The notes under the pieces were generated by a model. The model ran no database searches and was not told the DNA's origin. It was given only the letters and a program-made list of their open reading frames with translations. A stretch of 64,000 nt of DNA from CBDCFV01 sp965216425 (GTDB taxonomy: Bacteria; Chloroflexota; Dehalococcoidia; Lucifugimonadales; UBA3495): NCBI GenBank assembly GCA_965216425.1, contig CBDCFV010000007.1, positions 1,426,001 through 1,490,000 of the forward strand. Direction: 5' to 3'. Made by a program: the position numbers and the translations under genes. Below, piece after piece: positions 25,981 to 34,506 of the stretch. Numbering within the stretch: position 1 is the first letter of the stretch; each line of letters starts with the position of its first letter.

Positions 25981-26008
25981 GTGTACTGTCTGGAACAGCT
26001 CGTGTACT
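25981..26008. promoter_or_regulatory. Pair of GTGTACT boxes 21 bp apart
   Basis: GTGTACT occurs at 25981-25987 and 26002-26008, a 21-base spacing equal to two helical turns, just upstream of the small HTH gene. It may be an operator pair. Position and spacing are the only evidence. Confidence 0.35.
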
Positions 26009-26051
26009 TAGTGGCACCGCCTGCGTATTAACCGCGTGACAGACTAGCACG

Positions 26052-26072
26052 GCATTGACTGGTTGTCAATGC
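26052..26072. promoter_or_regulatory. Perfect inverted repeat, candidate operator
   Basis: GCATTGAC-TGGTT-GTCAATGC is a perfect 8-bp inverted repeat in the AT-rich region between the small HTH gene and the divergent DedA gene. It is placed to control either gene and could be the binding site of the HTH protein. No downstream T-run, so it is not a terminator. Confidence 0.5.
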
Positions 26073-26178
26073 GTTGTTCAAATTAACATAATATATTTCT
26101 TAAATTTATTTAATACTTTTCCAGAACACGACTTGCCAGATTTGATTCCCTTATGTGCCAGTGTTACACTCTGCCGCC

Positions 26179-26889
26179 ATGCACACAATACAGACCCTTA
26201 TCCATGCTGTTGAATCGGTGCTGCTGGGTTTCACAGCCCAGCTTTATGATGCCATCGGGTGGCCTGGCGTGGTCTTTTTGATGGCTGTGGAGAGCGCGGC
26301 CATTCCGTTTCCCAGCGAATTGATCATGCCTTTGGCGGGGTGGCTGTTGATTCAGGCTCATGGCGGCCCTCTGTGGCTGGTTGGGTTGGCGGGATTTTAC
26401 GGCGCCCTCGGGAATCTCATTGGTTCCTGGGTAGCTTATTGGGTAAGCCTGAGAGGAGGGAGACCTCTTCTGCTGAAATATGGTAAATATGTATTGATTA
26501 CGCGAGATGAAATCGACCGCGCCGAGGTATGGTTCGACAAGTACGGGGAGATGGCGGTGTTCGTTTCCCGTCTGCTGCCCGTGGTCCGCACATTCATAAG
26601 CATACCGGCAGGACTGGCGCGTATGAACCTGTGGCGCTTCAGCCTGTACACCTTTGCAGGCTCCTTTATCTGGAGCTTGGGGTTGGCTTATGGAGGCTAT
26701 CTGCTGGGGGAAAACTGGGAGCAGTTACGGTCGGCGATGCGGCCCTTCGATATTCCCATCCTGCTGGTAATCGCGGCGGCTTTCGGGTGGTTCCTGTGGC
26801 GGCGCATCCGGACCATTCGACGCCAGGACGTGCCTGTAAACGGTCTGGACCGGGAGAACGGCCCTGAAGACGCCTCGGAGGGCCGTTAA
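26179..26889 (+). CDS. DedA/SNARE-associated (VTT domain) membrane protein
   Basis: The 236-residue protein has the DedA pattern: WPGVVFLMAVESAAIPFPSE near 26-45, GNLIGSWVAYWVSLRGGR near 77-94, and the conserved VSRLLPVVRTFISIPAG near 128-144, with hydrophobic helices at roughly 27-60, 130-180 and 195-212. Members act as phospholipid flippases or in membrane homeostasis (undecaprenyl phosphate or PE translocation in known cases). I choose the ATG at 26179, although an upstream start would add 8 residues; no clear ribosome site separates them. A 22-bp palindrome covers its stop codon. Confidence 0.88.
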   Translation: MHTIQTLIHAVESVLLGFTAQLYDAIGWPGVVFLMAVESAAIPFPSELIMPLAGWLLIQAHGGPLWLVGLAGFYGALGNLIGSWVAYWVSLRGGRPLLLKYGKYVLITRDEIDRAEVWFDKYGEMAVFVSRLLPVVRTFISIPAGLARMNLWRFSLYTFAGSFIWSLGLAYGGYLLGENWEQLRSAMRPFDIPILLVIAAAFGWFLWRRIRTIRRQDVPVNGLDRENGPEDASEGR

Positions 26890-26898
26890 CGGCCCTCC
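26877..26898. terminator. Perfect 22-bp palindrome across the DedA stop codon
   Basis: GGAGGGCCG-TTAA-CGGCCCTCC forms a 9-bp stem with a TTAA loop that contains the stop codon. No T-run follows, so it may work as an RNA-stabilising hairpin or a factor-assisted terminator rather than an intrinsic one. Confidence 0.5.
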
Positions 26899-26987
26899 GC
26901 CCGCTCGGGAAGTGTGTGTGCCTCGGTTGACACTCAAATACGCCTAACCTAAGCTAGGCCCACTTCAGACCAGTTGTGAGGCCAAGA

Positions 26988-27956
26988 ATGCAAGCTCCCA
27001 CCCTTCGGGACGTATACGAAGCCAGGAAGACCATTGCTCCCTACCTGAACAGGACCCCTCTCCACTTTTCTCCGGGTCTTAGTGAGGCTCTCGACGCTCA
27101 GGTTTACCTCAAGCATGACGAGTACCTCCCCTTAGGGGCATTCAAGGCGCGGGGCGGGATCAACCTCGTGGCGCACCTCGCCCAGGAGGAACGGGACCGG
27201 GGGCTGATAACTGCTTCCACAGGCAACCACGGCCAGTCTATTGCCTATGCTTGCCGGCTCTTCGGCGCCCAAGCCTTTATCGTCTTGCCCCTTGAAGCCA
27301 ACCCACTGAAGGCGAACGCCGTGCGTTCGTTGGGCGCCAATTTGATCTTCCACGGTGACAACTTTGACGAGGCCAAGGCCTACTGTGAACAACTGGCCGC
27401 CGAAGAAGGGTACCGTTACGTGCACTCCGCCGACGAGCCCCTGTTGATCGCCGGTGTTGCCACGCAGACGCTGGAGGTGATAGAAGACCTGCCCGACGTG
27501 GAGGCTGTCTTCCTGCCGCTGGGCGGCGGCAGCGCCGTTTCGGGGGCGTGTGTGGCAGCCAAGGGAGTCGATCCCGGCATCCAGGTCTTCGCAGTGCAAT
27601 CGGAGGCGGCGCCGGGAGGGTACCTGTACTGGAAGCACGGCAAGGTAATGGACGCGCCCATGGAGACCTATGCCGAGGGACTGGCGACCAAGGTGGGTTA
27701 CGACTTGCCTCAGTCCATCCTGAAGGAACACTTGGACGACTTCATTCTGGTTAGCGACGATGATATTCGCCGCGCCACCGGACTTCTAATTGAGAAGGCA
27801 CATACCATGGCGGAAGCGGCCGGCGCGGCGGCTACCGCAGGAGCGGTAAAGGCGCGGGAGCGCATTAAGGGTAAAAAGGTATCCATTGCCGTCAGCGGCG
27901 CCAATATTACACTAGCGCAATTAGAGCAATCGTTAAAAGTGTACCTATCCAGTTAA
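26988..27956 (+). CDS. PLP-dependent threonine/serine dehydratase-like enzyme
   Basis: The 322-residue protein is a fold-type II PLP enzyme: YLKHDEYLPLGAFKARGG near 42-59 contains the Schiff-base Lys, STGNHGQSIAYA near 79-90 the substrate loop, and LPLGGGSAVSGA near 172-183 the phosphate-binding glycine loop. It resembles catabolic threonine dehydratase (threonine to 2-oxobutyrate) without a regulatory domain. The His in LKHDE replaces the usual Glu of LKxEx, a mild change at the edge of the motif. The ATG at 26988 follows GTGAGG; the GTG at 26976 is less likely. A serine racemase or hydroxyaspartate dehydratase role is also possible. Confidence 0.85.
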   Translation: MQAPTLRDVYEARKTIAPYLNRTPLHFSPGLSEALDAQVYLKHDEYLPLGAFKARGGINLVAHLAQEERDRGLITASTGNHGQSIAYACRLFGAQAFIVLPLEANPLKANAVRSLGANLIFHGDNFDEAKAYCEQLAAEEGYRYVHSADEPLLIAGVATQTLEVIEDLPDVEAVFLPLGGGSAVSGACVAAKGVDPGIQVFAVQSEAAPGGYLYWKHGKVMDAPMETYAEGLATKVGYDLPQSILKEHLDDFILVSDDDIRRATGLLIEKAHTMAEAAGAAATAGAVKARERIKGKKVSIAVSGANITLAQLEQSLKVYLSS

Positions 27957-27976
27957 TTACACTTATAGCCTGGTAA

Positions 27977-28987
27977 CTAGGCGTGGGTAGCGAAGTACCG
28001 GGCTAACTCGTCCCTGGAAAACTCCGGTAACGGTACCTCTCCTTCATAGCCGATCATCTGAAGTCCCTCTTCGGGGGTCAGCATCAGCCCTATCTCCCAG
28101 CCGTCAATTCCCTCGCGGCCCAACGCGGCAACGAGACCGGGCACGTCTGACGGCGGCGTGGTAATCAACAGGGAGCCCGAAGCCAGCAGCCCCAGCGGGT
28201 CCAATCCCAGGGCTTGGCAAATGGATACTGTATCGGGAATTATGGGCAGGCTGCCTTCCTCTATCGCAAGTCCCAGCCCGGAAGCGCGGGCTACTTCGCG
28301 TAGTCCCGTTACCAACCCGCCCTCGGTAATATCGTGAAGGCAGTGTACTCTGGCGTTGTTACACGCGATGCTGGCGTCTTTAATTACACTTATACCAGGT
28401 GATGTTAACAAGTCCGCCGCTGCGGCGACCTCTCCCGGCGTCAATCCGGCCGCCAACAGCGCGTCCGCCCTGTCCCGGGCCAGCAGAGCCGTTCCCTCGA
28501 TGGCGATTCCCTTGGTGACCACAATGCTGTCGCCGTCCTGTGCGCCGCCGGTAAGCACCAGCTTTTCCCGGTCCACCTCCCCGAGCATCGTCCCCATCAC
28601 TATCGGCCGGTCGATACCGTAGGTTACTTCGCTGTGTCCGCCCACCAGTTCTACCCCCATGGCGTGGCAGGCTTCCACCACTTGGTCGAACACCTCTTCC
28701 GCTTGGGACTCGGTAAAACTCTCCGGCGCCAGCAGCGTTGCCAGAAACCACTTGGGGGTCGCACCGGAGCAGGCTACGTCGTTGGCGTTTACCTGCACGG
28801 CGTACCAACCGATCTGGTCGGTGGCAAAGGTTACCGGGTCGCTCTTGGCCACCAGCAAGCGGTCGCCCATGTCCAGGACCGCCGTGTCCTCGCCAACGCG
28901 GGGGCCCACCAGAACCCTGGGGTCGGTTATCCGGTTTTTCGCCAGCATTCTCTCCAGCAGGTCAGCAGGGAATTTTCCAACTTCCAA
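27977..28987 (-). CDS. AIR synthase/HypE-like ATP-dependent protein
   Basis: The protein (about 336 residues) shares the PurM/HypE fold: GKFPADLLERML at the N-terminus, GEDTAVLDMG near 32-41, VNANDVACSGATPKWFLATLL near 64-84, GVELVGGHSEV near 110-120 and HDITEGGLVTGLREVA near 217-232. It resembles HypE-like members such as AIR-synthase related proteins of unknown role; no hydrogenase genes are nearby and the C-terminal HypE cysteine is absent (it ends ARYFATHA). I use a TTG at 28987 because GGAGAG lies 7 bases upstream and family similarity starts there; a TTG at 29038 is an alternative that adds 17 residues. Confidence 0.75.
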   Translation of the reverse strand: MEVGKFPADLLERMLAKNRITDPRVLVGPRVGEDTAVLDMGDRLLVAKSDPVTFATDQIGWYAVQVNANDVACSGATPKWFLATLLAPESFTESQAEEVFDQVVEACHAMGVELVGGHSEVTYGIDRPIVMGTMLGEVDREKLVLTGGAQDGDSIVVTKGIAIEGTALLARDRADALLAAGLTPGEVAAAADLLTSPGISVIKDASIACNNARVHCLHDITEGGLVTGLREVARASGLGLAIEEGSLPIIPDTVSICQALGLDPLGLLASGSLLITTPPSDVPGLVAALGREGIDGWEIGLMLTPEEGLQMIGYEGEVPLPEFSRDELARYFATHA

Positions 28988-29116
28988 AGTTACTCTCTCC
29001 AGTTGCGGTGTGAAGAATGATCTGTCCAAAGGTTGCAATATAATAGACCAAGGAGGTCTTTATTGGACAATCCGGTCAAATCCGGGATTTTCGGAAGCCC
29101 CGGAAAGTCCGTGGCT

Positions 29117-29136
29117 CTGTAAGCCGATTTAAGGCC
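29117..29136. repeat. 20-bp intergenic repeat, copy 1
   Basis: CTGTAAGCCGATTTAAGGCC is present here, 134 bases before the auracyanin-like gene, and again exactly at 46014-46033. Both copies are intergenic and are followed by CYCT. The function is unknown. Confidence 0.7.
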
Positions 29137-29269
29137 CCTGTTTTGGCGGGGGCGGTCTCGATGTCGGATGAACCCCGAAATCTGGATCTGCAATGATGAC
29201 CGAGGACCTGACCCCGTTTGGTGGAAATCAAAAACTATCCAACAGCGAACGGGACCGGGAGGAGAGGTG

Positions 29270-30145
29270 ATGCAGGCGCAACCCAGGATAATTTCGTTCA
29301 TAGTTCTCATGCTGGTATTTGCCTTGGCGTGTGGCGGCGGACCAACTGCCCCGAATGAACAAGCCGCTGACGACAAGAAGTCCGAAAAGCCGCCTGCATC
29401 CTTTGCCAAAGGGTTGGCGTCCACTCCTCCTCACGCCTTGGTGGGAACGGTTACCCTTTGTCCATCCGAGGCCTCTTGCGTACTCGCCGCCGACGGAGAG
29501 GTGGTAACCGCTTGGATGAAGGGTATCGACGAGCCTGTGGCGGAAGCTACAGTTTCGGAAGGACAGTACCACTTGAGAATCGTCCAGCGTGGCGGACGGG
29601 CATATTTCGGTAGGACGCTCACCTTTAAGGTCGGCGACCAGGACGCCTACCAGACCCAAACATGGGTATCGGGAGCCGCCGGCGTGTTGGACTTGGTGAC
29701 CGGGAAAGGAGGAGAACGTCTGGATTCAAACCGTCCCCAAGGAAGCACGAATGGCATTCTGCCGCCGTCCGGCCAAGGGCAGCAGATCGTCGAGATAGCC
29801 ACAAATGGGGACACTCTGAACTATGACCGCGATACCTTGTTGGTCAGTGTCGCCAGGGATGTAACCGTGAAGTTCCACAACTCTGCGGCTGCCCTTCAGC
29901 ACAATTGGGTGTTGGTGCAACCGGGGAGCAAAGATGCAATAGCCACGGCCGGCATAGAAGCAGGGGAGGGCAACTCCTGGGTGCCGCGTAATGACCCCAG
30001 GGTCATTGCCTACATAGACTTGCTGGATGGGGGCGACAGCGGGGAGACCAACTTCAATGCGCCCCCGGAGGGCGTCTACCAGTACGTATGCACCTTCCCC
30101 GGCCATAACTTCACGATGCATGGCGATTTCAGGGTGGTTTCCTGA
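29270..30145 (+). CDS. Auracyanin/azurin-like blue copper lipoprotein
   Basis: The 291-residue product has a lipoprotein signal (hydrophobic IISFIVLMLVF then FALA-C21) and a C-terminal cupredoxin domain from about 170. Type 1 copper ligands are visible as H211 (LQHNWVL), C274, H279 and M283 in YVCTFPGHNFTMHG. Auracyanins of Chloroflexota have this form and shuttle electrons in respiration or photosynthesis, anchored to the membrane. Residues about 60-150 form a separate domain with a C64/C70 pair and no copper ligands. GGAGGAG precedes the ATG at 29270. It is likely on its own transcript, with tRNA-Glu following 150 bases later. Confidence 0.88.
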   Translation: MQAQPRIISFIVLMLVFALACGGGPTAPNEQAADDKKSEKPPASFAKGLASTPPHALVGTVTLCPSEASCVLAADGEVVTAWMKGIDEPVAEATVSEGQYHLRIVQRGGRAYFGRTLTFKVGDQDAYQTQTWVSGAAGVLDLVTGKGGERLDSNRPQGSTNGILPPSGQGQQIVEIATNGDTLNYDRDTLLVSVARDVTVKFHNSAAALQHNWVLVQPGSKDAIATAGIEAGEGNSWVPRNDPRVIAYIDLLDGGDSGETNFNAPPEGVYQYVCTFPGHNFTMHGDFRVVS

Positions 30146-30295
30146 CCAAGGACGAATGAACGGAGCCGCGGCCGGGAGCAAACACTTTTCGGGGCCGCTC
30201 TCACGCCGCTTGGGACGGTTTACAAGTCTACAGGGGTTTGATAGGATGATTGAGCTTGGACAGATGTTGTGGGCCGGATTGTCTTAGCAAAGTGT

Positions 30296-30372
30296 GGCGC
30301 GTTCGTCTAGAGGCCCAGGACACCGCCCTCTCAAGGCGGAGATCGCGGGTTCGAATCCCGCACGCGCTACCA
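30296..30372 (+). tRNA. tRNA-Glu (CTC)
   Basis: The sequence folds as a full cloverleaf: acceptor GGCGCGT with ACGCGCT, anticodon stem CCGCC/GGCGG around loop CTCTCAA (anticodon CTC), and T arm GCGGG-TTCGAAT-CCCGC. CCA is encoded at 30370-30372. Confidence 0.95.
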
Positions 30373-30390
30373 GACATAAAGTTCATCTAA

Positions 30391-30423
30391 GGGGTCCCCG
30401 GCAGTCGGCGGGGACCTTTTTCT
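30391..30423 (+). terminator. Intrinsic terminator after tRNA-Glu
   Basis: GGTCCCCG and CGGGGACC pair across an 8-base loop and are followed by TTTTTCT, at 18 bases after the tRNA 3' end. Confidence 0.85.
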
Positions 30424-30533
30424 ATGCCCGTCTTCGGCCCCCGGTACAGGCGCGTTGTTGTATAATGACCCAAGCCGCCGGGGTGTTTACCGCCAACGGC
30501 GTATCCTTCATTAAACGCAGCGAGAATGTACTG

Positions 30534-31616
30534 ATGGCCGATCAAGAAAGACTCGTCAACTCCTTTTGCGACTTGGTGCGCATCGACAGTCCCTCCGACG
30601 AAGAGGAGGAAGTAGCCCAATATCTGACCGGCAGGCTGGAGCGCTTGGGACTTAGCGTGGCCAGGGACGCCCACGGAAACGTCATCGCCTCCGAAGAGGG
30701 TGATAATCCGCTGCTTCTGTCGGCCCACATGGACACCGTGGAGCCGGGAAGGGGTATCAAGCCCCGGATTCAAGGCCACCGCATCGTTTCCGACGGCACC
30801 ACCATTCTGGGCGGCGACTGCAAGGCTGGAGTCGCGGCTATCCTGGAAGGACTGGAAGCCGTGGTGGACGAAGGACTGACCCGCCGCCCGGTGCAGGTCG
30901 TGTTCACCCGCGGCGAGGAAATCGGTATTGTCGGGGCCACTAACATGGACTACTCGATGATACTGGCGAAAGAGTCGGTGGTGTTTGATGGGAACGGCCC
31001 GGTGAACACCATCACCGGCGCAAGTCCGACGTACATGAGTTTCGACGTGACTGTAAAGGGAAGGGCCGCTCATGCGGGCGTGGAGCCGGAGAAGGGCCTA
31101 TCGGCCATCAGGATTGCCACGGAAATAATCAATGATCTGCCCCAAGGCAGGCTCGACGACGAGACCACCTTTAACGTAGGGACCATTGCCGGAGGGTCGG
31201 TAAGGAACGCTGTGCCGGCGGAGACCGTCTTCGGCGGCGAGTTCCGGAGCCGCAACACCGAAACCCTCGACTTGCTGCGGATGCAGGTGCTGACCACGTT
31301 GGAACAAGCCCGCAACAAATACCAGGATGCCACCATCAACGAGAAACTGGAAATCTTGTTCCACATGTACAATCTGGACCCCAATGACGGTATCGTCAAA
31401 CTGGTGACTCGGGTAATGGGCGATATGAACCTTACGCCGGACATCAAGCCTTCCGGCGGGGGGACCGACGCCAACGCCATGCGCTTGCACGGTATTGATT
31501 GCGTGGTGGTGGGCATGTCCACCAACGCGATGCACACCGTCGACGAGTACGTGGTAATCCCCGACTTGGTCACCACCGCCCTGTTCTGCCAGAATGTAGT
31601 GACCACCAAGGTCTAA
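30534..31616 (+). CDS. M20 family metallopeptidase (PepT-like)
   Basis: The 360-residue protein has a zinc-peptidase core: LLLSAHMDTVEPG near 61-73 (first metal His and Asp), ILGGDCKAGVAAILEG near 92-107 (bridging Asp), TRGEEIGIVGA near 126-136 (catalytic Glu-Glu), an insert with a dimerisation domain (GRAAHAGVEPEKGLSAI near 177-193), and PSGGGTDANAM near 306. It resembles tripeptidase T-like aminopeptidases that act on short peptides in the cytosol. I start at the ATG at 30534, where family similarity begins; an upstream ATG at 30465 would add 23 residues. No strong ribosome site is seen for either. Confidence 0.85.
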   Translation: MADQERLVNSFCDLVRIDSPSDEEEEVAQYLTGRLERLGLSVARDAHGNVIASEEGDNPLLLSAHMDTVEPGRGIKPRIQGHRIVSDGTTILGGDCKAGVAAILEGLEAVVDEGLTRRPVQVVFTRGEEIGIVGATNMDYSMILAKESVVFDGNGPVNTITGASPTYMSFDVTVKGRAAHAGVEPEKGLSAIRIATEIINDLPQGRLDDETTFNVGTIAGGSVRNAVPAETVFGGEFRSRNTETLDLLRMQVLTTLEQARNKYQDATINEKLEILFHMYNLDPNDGIVKLVTRVMGDMNLTPDIKPSGGGTDANAMRLHGIDCVVVGMSTNAMHTVDEYVVIPDLVTTALFCQNVVTTKV

Positions 31617-31651
31617 ATCCGGCAACGCCGAAAACCAACGAGGACAGTGAC

Positions 31652-32440
31652 ATGAACGGTGCAGAGTTAAAAGCAACGCTGAAATCCGGTGGCCGGGTTT
31701 TCGGCACTATGATAAGCCTTAACAGGAACCCCAGGTGGGCACCTGTGCTGGACGGCGTGGGGTTGGACTACGTGGTCATCGATACCGAGCACAGCCCGCG
31801 CGGACGCGGCGAGCTTGGCGACTACCTGACGATGTTCAACACCACCGGAGTTGTCCCGATAGTCCGCATTCCCATACCCGACTCCCACTACGTCACCATG
31901 GCCATCGACGCCGGCGCCCAAGGCGTGCTCGCGCCCTATTGCGAAACGGTCGACGAGGCAGTGGAAGTAGTGGGGGCAGCTAAATGGCGTCCTCTGAAGG
32001 GGGACGCGGTGCGGAAGGTCATGGCCACGAGGGAGCACGTCAGCGACGCCACCAGGGCCTATTTGGAGGAACGCAACAAGAACAACGTCGTTATCATCGG
32101 CATCGAGAGCGTGGCCGCGGTTGAAAACCTGTCCAACATCCTGGAGGTCCCGGATATAGACGGTATCTTCGTAGGTCCGAACGACCTGAGCATATCACTG
32201 GGATTCCCCGACCAGTACGACCGCCAGGAGTACCAGAACACCGTCAAGCACATCATCGATACCGCCGGAGCCAAGGGCATCGCGGTACTGGTCCATCACC
32301 AAACGCCGGAGTTGTCCAGCTTCTGGATCAGCCAAGGGGCCAGGTTCATCCTTCACGGCACCGACCGCAGAGCCATGGCAGAGGGTTTCAGGACGGAGTT
32401 CGGGCGGCTACGGCAATACGCCAAGGACATTACAGCGTAG
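31652..32440 (+). CDS. HpcH/HpaI aldolase family protein
   Basis: The 262-residue protein matches class II pyruvate aldolases of the HpcH/HpaI type: FGTMISLNRNP near 17-27, LDYVVIDTEHSPRG near 37-50, VVPIVRIPIPD near 65-75, GAQGVLAPYCETVDEA near 87-102 and IDGIFVGPNDLSISLGFP near 170-187. These cleave 4-hydroxy-2-ketoacids into pyruvate plus an aldehyde using a divalent metal. The ATG is preceded by GAGGACAG. It follows the M20 peptidase gene by 35 bases and may be in one transcript with it. Confidence 0.85.
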   Translation: MNGAELKATLKSGGRVFGTMISLNRNPRWAPVLDGVGLDYVVIDTEHSPRGRGELGDYLTMFNTTGVVPIVRIPIPDSHYVTMAIDAGAQGVLAPYCETVDEAVEVVGAAKWRPLKGDAVRKVMATREHVSDATRAYLEERNKNNVVIIGIESVAAVENLSNILEVPDIDGIFVGPNDLSISLGFPDQYDRQEYQNTVKHIIDTAGAKGIAVLVHHQTPELSSFWISQGARFILHGTDRRAMAEGFRTEFGRLRQYAKDITA

Positions 32441-32454
32441 GCCGGAAAGCCGAT

Positions 32455-32739
32455 TCAGGTTTCCGAATCCGGGTCCCAGCGGCGGCGCAGCGACTCGACA
32501 TAAACACGCGGATATTCGCCGTAGGGCGCGGAGGTGTCCGCTTCGGCCAAGCGCAGCGCCCACATGTATTCGACATCCTCCCAGCGGATCGGGTAGGGTG
32601 TTTGATCGAAAAATTGGGTGACCGCTTCCGTCGGTCCAATTGCGGTAACATACCCCATCATCTGAAAGTTGTCGTACAGGTTCCCGTTATCAGAGACGAA
32701 CCGCCCCTTCATAGCGCCTAGAATAACGAAGTCTTGCAT
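32455..32739 (-). CDS. Conserved-looking small protein of unknown function
   Basis: The 94-residue product starts MQDFVILGAMKGRFVSDNGN and has a C-terminal WEDVEYMWALRLAEAD followed by a charged tail ending RRRWDPDSET. I recognise no family. It starts 22 bases after the stop of the thiolase gene on the same strand, so it is probably last in the DUF35-thiolase unit. The start is uncertain; a TTG at 32754 would add 5 residues. Confidence 0.5.
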   Translation of the reverse strand: MQDFVILGAMKGRFVSDNGNLYDNFQMMGYVTAIGPTEAVTQFFDQTPYPIRWEDVEYMWALRLAEADTSAPYGEYPRVYVESLRRRWDPDSET

Positions 32740-32761
32740 GGCGTTACCGGTCAACAGACAT

Positions 32762-33916
32762 CTATTTCGTTAGAATGTGGACGGTGGTCACATCTCCCGC
32801 GCCTGAGCACTGGGCCATGCCCACTTCCGCGTCCTTTATCTGCCGGGGCCCCGCTTCCCGCCGCAACTGCGTCACAGTTTCGTGAATCATCCGTATGCCC
32901 GTGGCCCCGAAGGGATGACCCATGGCCAGCAGACCCCCGTCGGTGTTAGTGGGTATATCTCCGGTGAGCGAGGTTCGCCCATCGACGGTTGCCCGCCAAG
33001 CTTCGCCGAAGGGGACCAGGTGCAGGGACTCAATTTGTTGAAGCTCGCCGATAGTGGCGGCGTCGTGCACTTGTACCAGGTCTACGTCCTCCGGCTTTAA
33101 CCCGCTCATCTCATAGGCTTCCAAGGCCGCGGGCTCGGTGCGGTAGGGGCTGAATGCCGAGTGGTCGCTGCCCCTGCCGTTGTAGTTGCCTGATTTCAAC
33201 ACAGCCGCTGCCACACGCATGGCCCGGGCCCGGTCTATGCCGTACTTTGCAATTGACTCCTCGGCGCACAGGACCGCGGCGGCTGCACCCTCGCTGGTGG
33301 GGCAGCACTGGAGCAGCGTCAACGGATCGGCTATCTTGCGCGACTCCAGCACTTCGGCCAGGGTGCGCTGCTCGGACCGGTGTGCGTAGGGGTTGAGGGC
33401 CGCGTTGTCCCTGGCTTTCACCGCCACTTGGGCGATGTCCGCCTCGGTGGCCCCCGTTTCCTCCATGTACCGCCGCATCCGCAGCCCGTACCCGGCCATC
33501 ATGTGATCACTGCCGATGTAACGCTCCGGGCTGTCGTCGGCGGTCACGGTTACCGGGCCGCGCGGAACCTTCTCGGCCCCGAAAGCCAACGCCAAGTCAA
33601 ACATGCCCGTGGCGATGCCCCAATAGGCCTGCCAGAAGGCGGTGGAGCCGCTGGAGCAGGCGTTTTCCACGTTGATTACCGGCACGCCGGTAAGGCCAAG
33701 CTTGGCCAATGCAGTCTCTCCAACGGACATGCCGTGGTAATAGACGTGGCCGAAGTAAGCCACTTGGACGTCCTGCCAGCGTACGCCGGCGTCTTCCAAA
33801 GCTGGCAGTACGGCATCCAACGCCAAGCCTGCCAGGTCTTTCTCAGGAAACCTGCCGAATGGATGCAAACCGACTCCGGCTACCATTACCTGTCGTTGCG
33901 GACGGAATTGGGTCAA
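32762..33916 (-). CDS. Thiolase family protein (SCP-x/acetyl-CoA acetyltransferase-like)
   Basis: The 384-residue protein is a thiolase-fold enzyme with the nucleophile region NVENACSSGSTAFWQAY near 84-100, the GGLLAMGHPFGATGIRMIHE segment near 328-347 and QCSGAGDVTTVHIL near the C-terminus. Family members with an adjacent DUF35 partner make acyl-CoA acyltransferases or sterol-carrier thiolases. The TTG start at 33916 overlaps the upstream DUF35 stop as TTGA, with AGGAGG 6 bases before it, so it is translationally coupled to that gene. The substrate is unknown. Confidence 0.85.
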   Translation of the reverse strand: MTQFRPQRQVMVAGVGLHPFGRFPEKDLAGLALDAVLPALEDAGVRWQDVQVAYFGHVYYHGMSVGETALAKLGLTGVPVINVENACSSGSTAFWQAYWGIATGMFDLALAFGAEKVPRGPVTVTADDSPERYIGSDHMMAGYGLRMRRYMEETGATEADIAQVAVKARDNAALNPYAHRSEQRTLAEVLESRKIADPLTLLQCCPTSEGAAAAVLCAEESIAKYGIDRARAMRVAAAVLKSGNYNGRGSDHSAFSPYRTEPAALEAYEMSGLKPEDVDLVQVHDAATIGELQQIESLHLVPFGEAWRATVDGRTSLTGDIPTNTDGGLLAMGHPFGATGIRMIHETVTQLRREAGPRQIKDAEVGMAQCSGAGDVTTVHILTK

Positions 33917-34332
33917 TTTGGACCTCCTCTCCCAATTTCCCACTTGTACACTACTTTGTCGGCTTGGCCCTCTTGCCCGCTTACCGTGCATAACGCCAAG
34001 TGCATCGGCATACCTATGGTCAATTCCTCTTCCTGGCAGTCGATGATCTCGGCCAACACTTGTGGCCCTTCCGATAGTTCAACCTGCCCCAGGATATAAG
34101 GAATGGGACCTGGCCAGCCGGCGGGAGGCACCCTGACCACGGTATAACTGTAGAGGGTTCCTTCTTGGCTTAACTCCACCGACTCGAGGTTGGGTGAGGT
34201 GCACTGCTGGCAAAAGGTTCCCGGGCCGAAGATAGTAATGGTGCAATCGCGGCAGCGAAGTCCGAGAAGCGCTCCTTGCGAGCCTTCTTCGTTGGTCAGA
34301 CGCAGCCGGGTGGGGTCTACGGATTCAGGCAT
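33913..34332 (-). CDS. DUF35 zinc-ribbon / OB-fold acyl-CoA-associated protein
   Basis: The 139-residue protein has a rubredoxin-like ribbon C-x2-C-x11-C-x2-C (CRDC then CQQC, about residues 26-43) and an OB-like beta domain (LYSYTVVRVPPAGWPGPIPY near 58-77). Such proteins pair with thiolases and help bind acyl-CoA. It starts at the ATG at 34332 and its TGA overlaps the TTG of the thiolase gene by 4 bases. The pair is a classical DUF35-thiolase module. Confidence 0.88.
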   Translation of the reverse strand: MPESVDPTRLRLTNEEGSQGALLGLRCRDCTITIFGPGTFCQQCTSPNLESVELSQEGTLYSYTVVRVPPAGWPGPIPYILGQVELSEGPQVLAEIIDCQEEELTIGMPMHLALCTVSGQEGQADKVVYKWEIGRGGPN

Positions 34333-34506
34333 AAATACAGCCGCCGGGTAAGATTCGTGTGAATTATAACAACCGGCGCGTGTGGCTGCACATAACGCCG
34401 AGTGGGGTAACTGGGCCATCGCGGGTACTTGGCAAACCTTAACCTTTAGTCCGTGAGGAGCCAGTGAAGAAAGGAGTAACTGGTCGGCGGCGAAAGTTAT
34501 ACGATG

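Noticed and set aside
30294..30533. N-terminal extension of the M20 peptidase gene
   Set aside because: The extended frame runs through tRNA-Glu and its terminator, so it cannot be translated as part of that gene.
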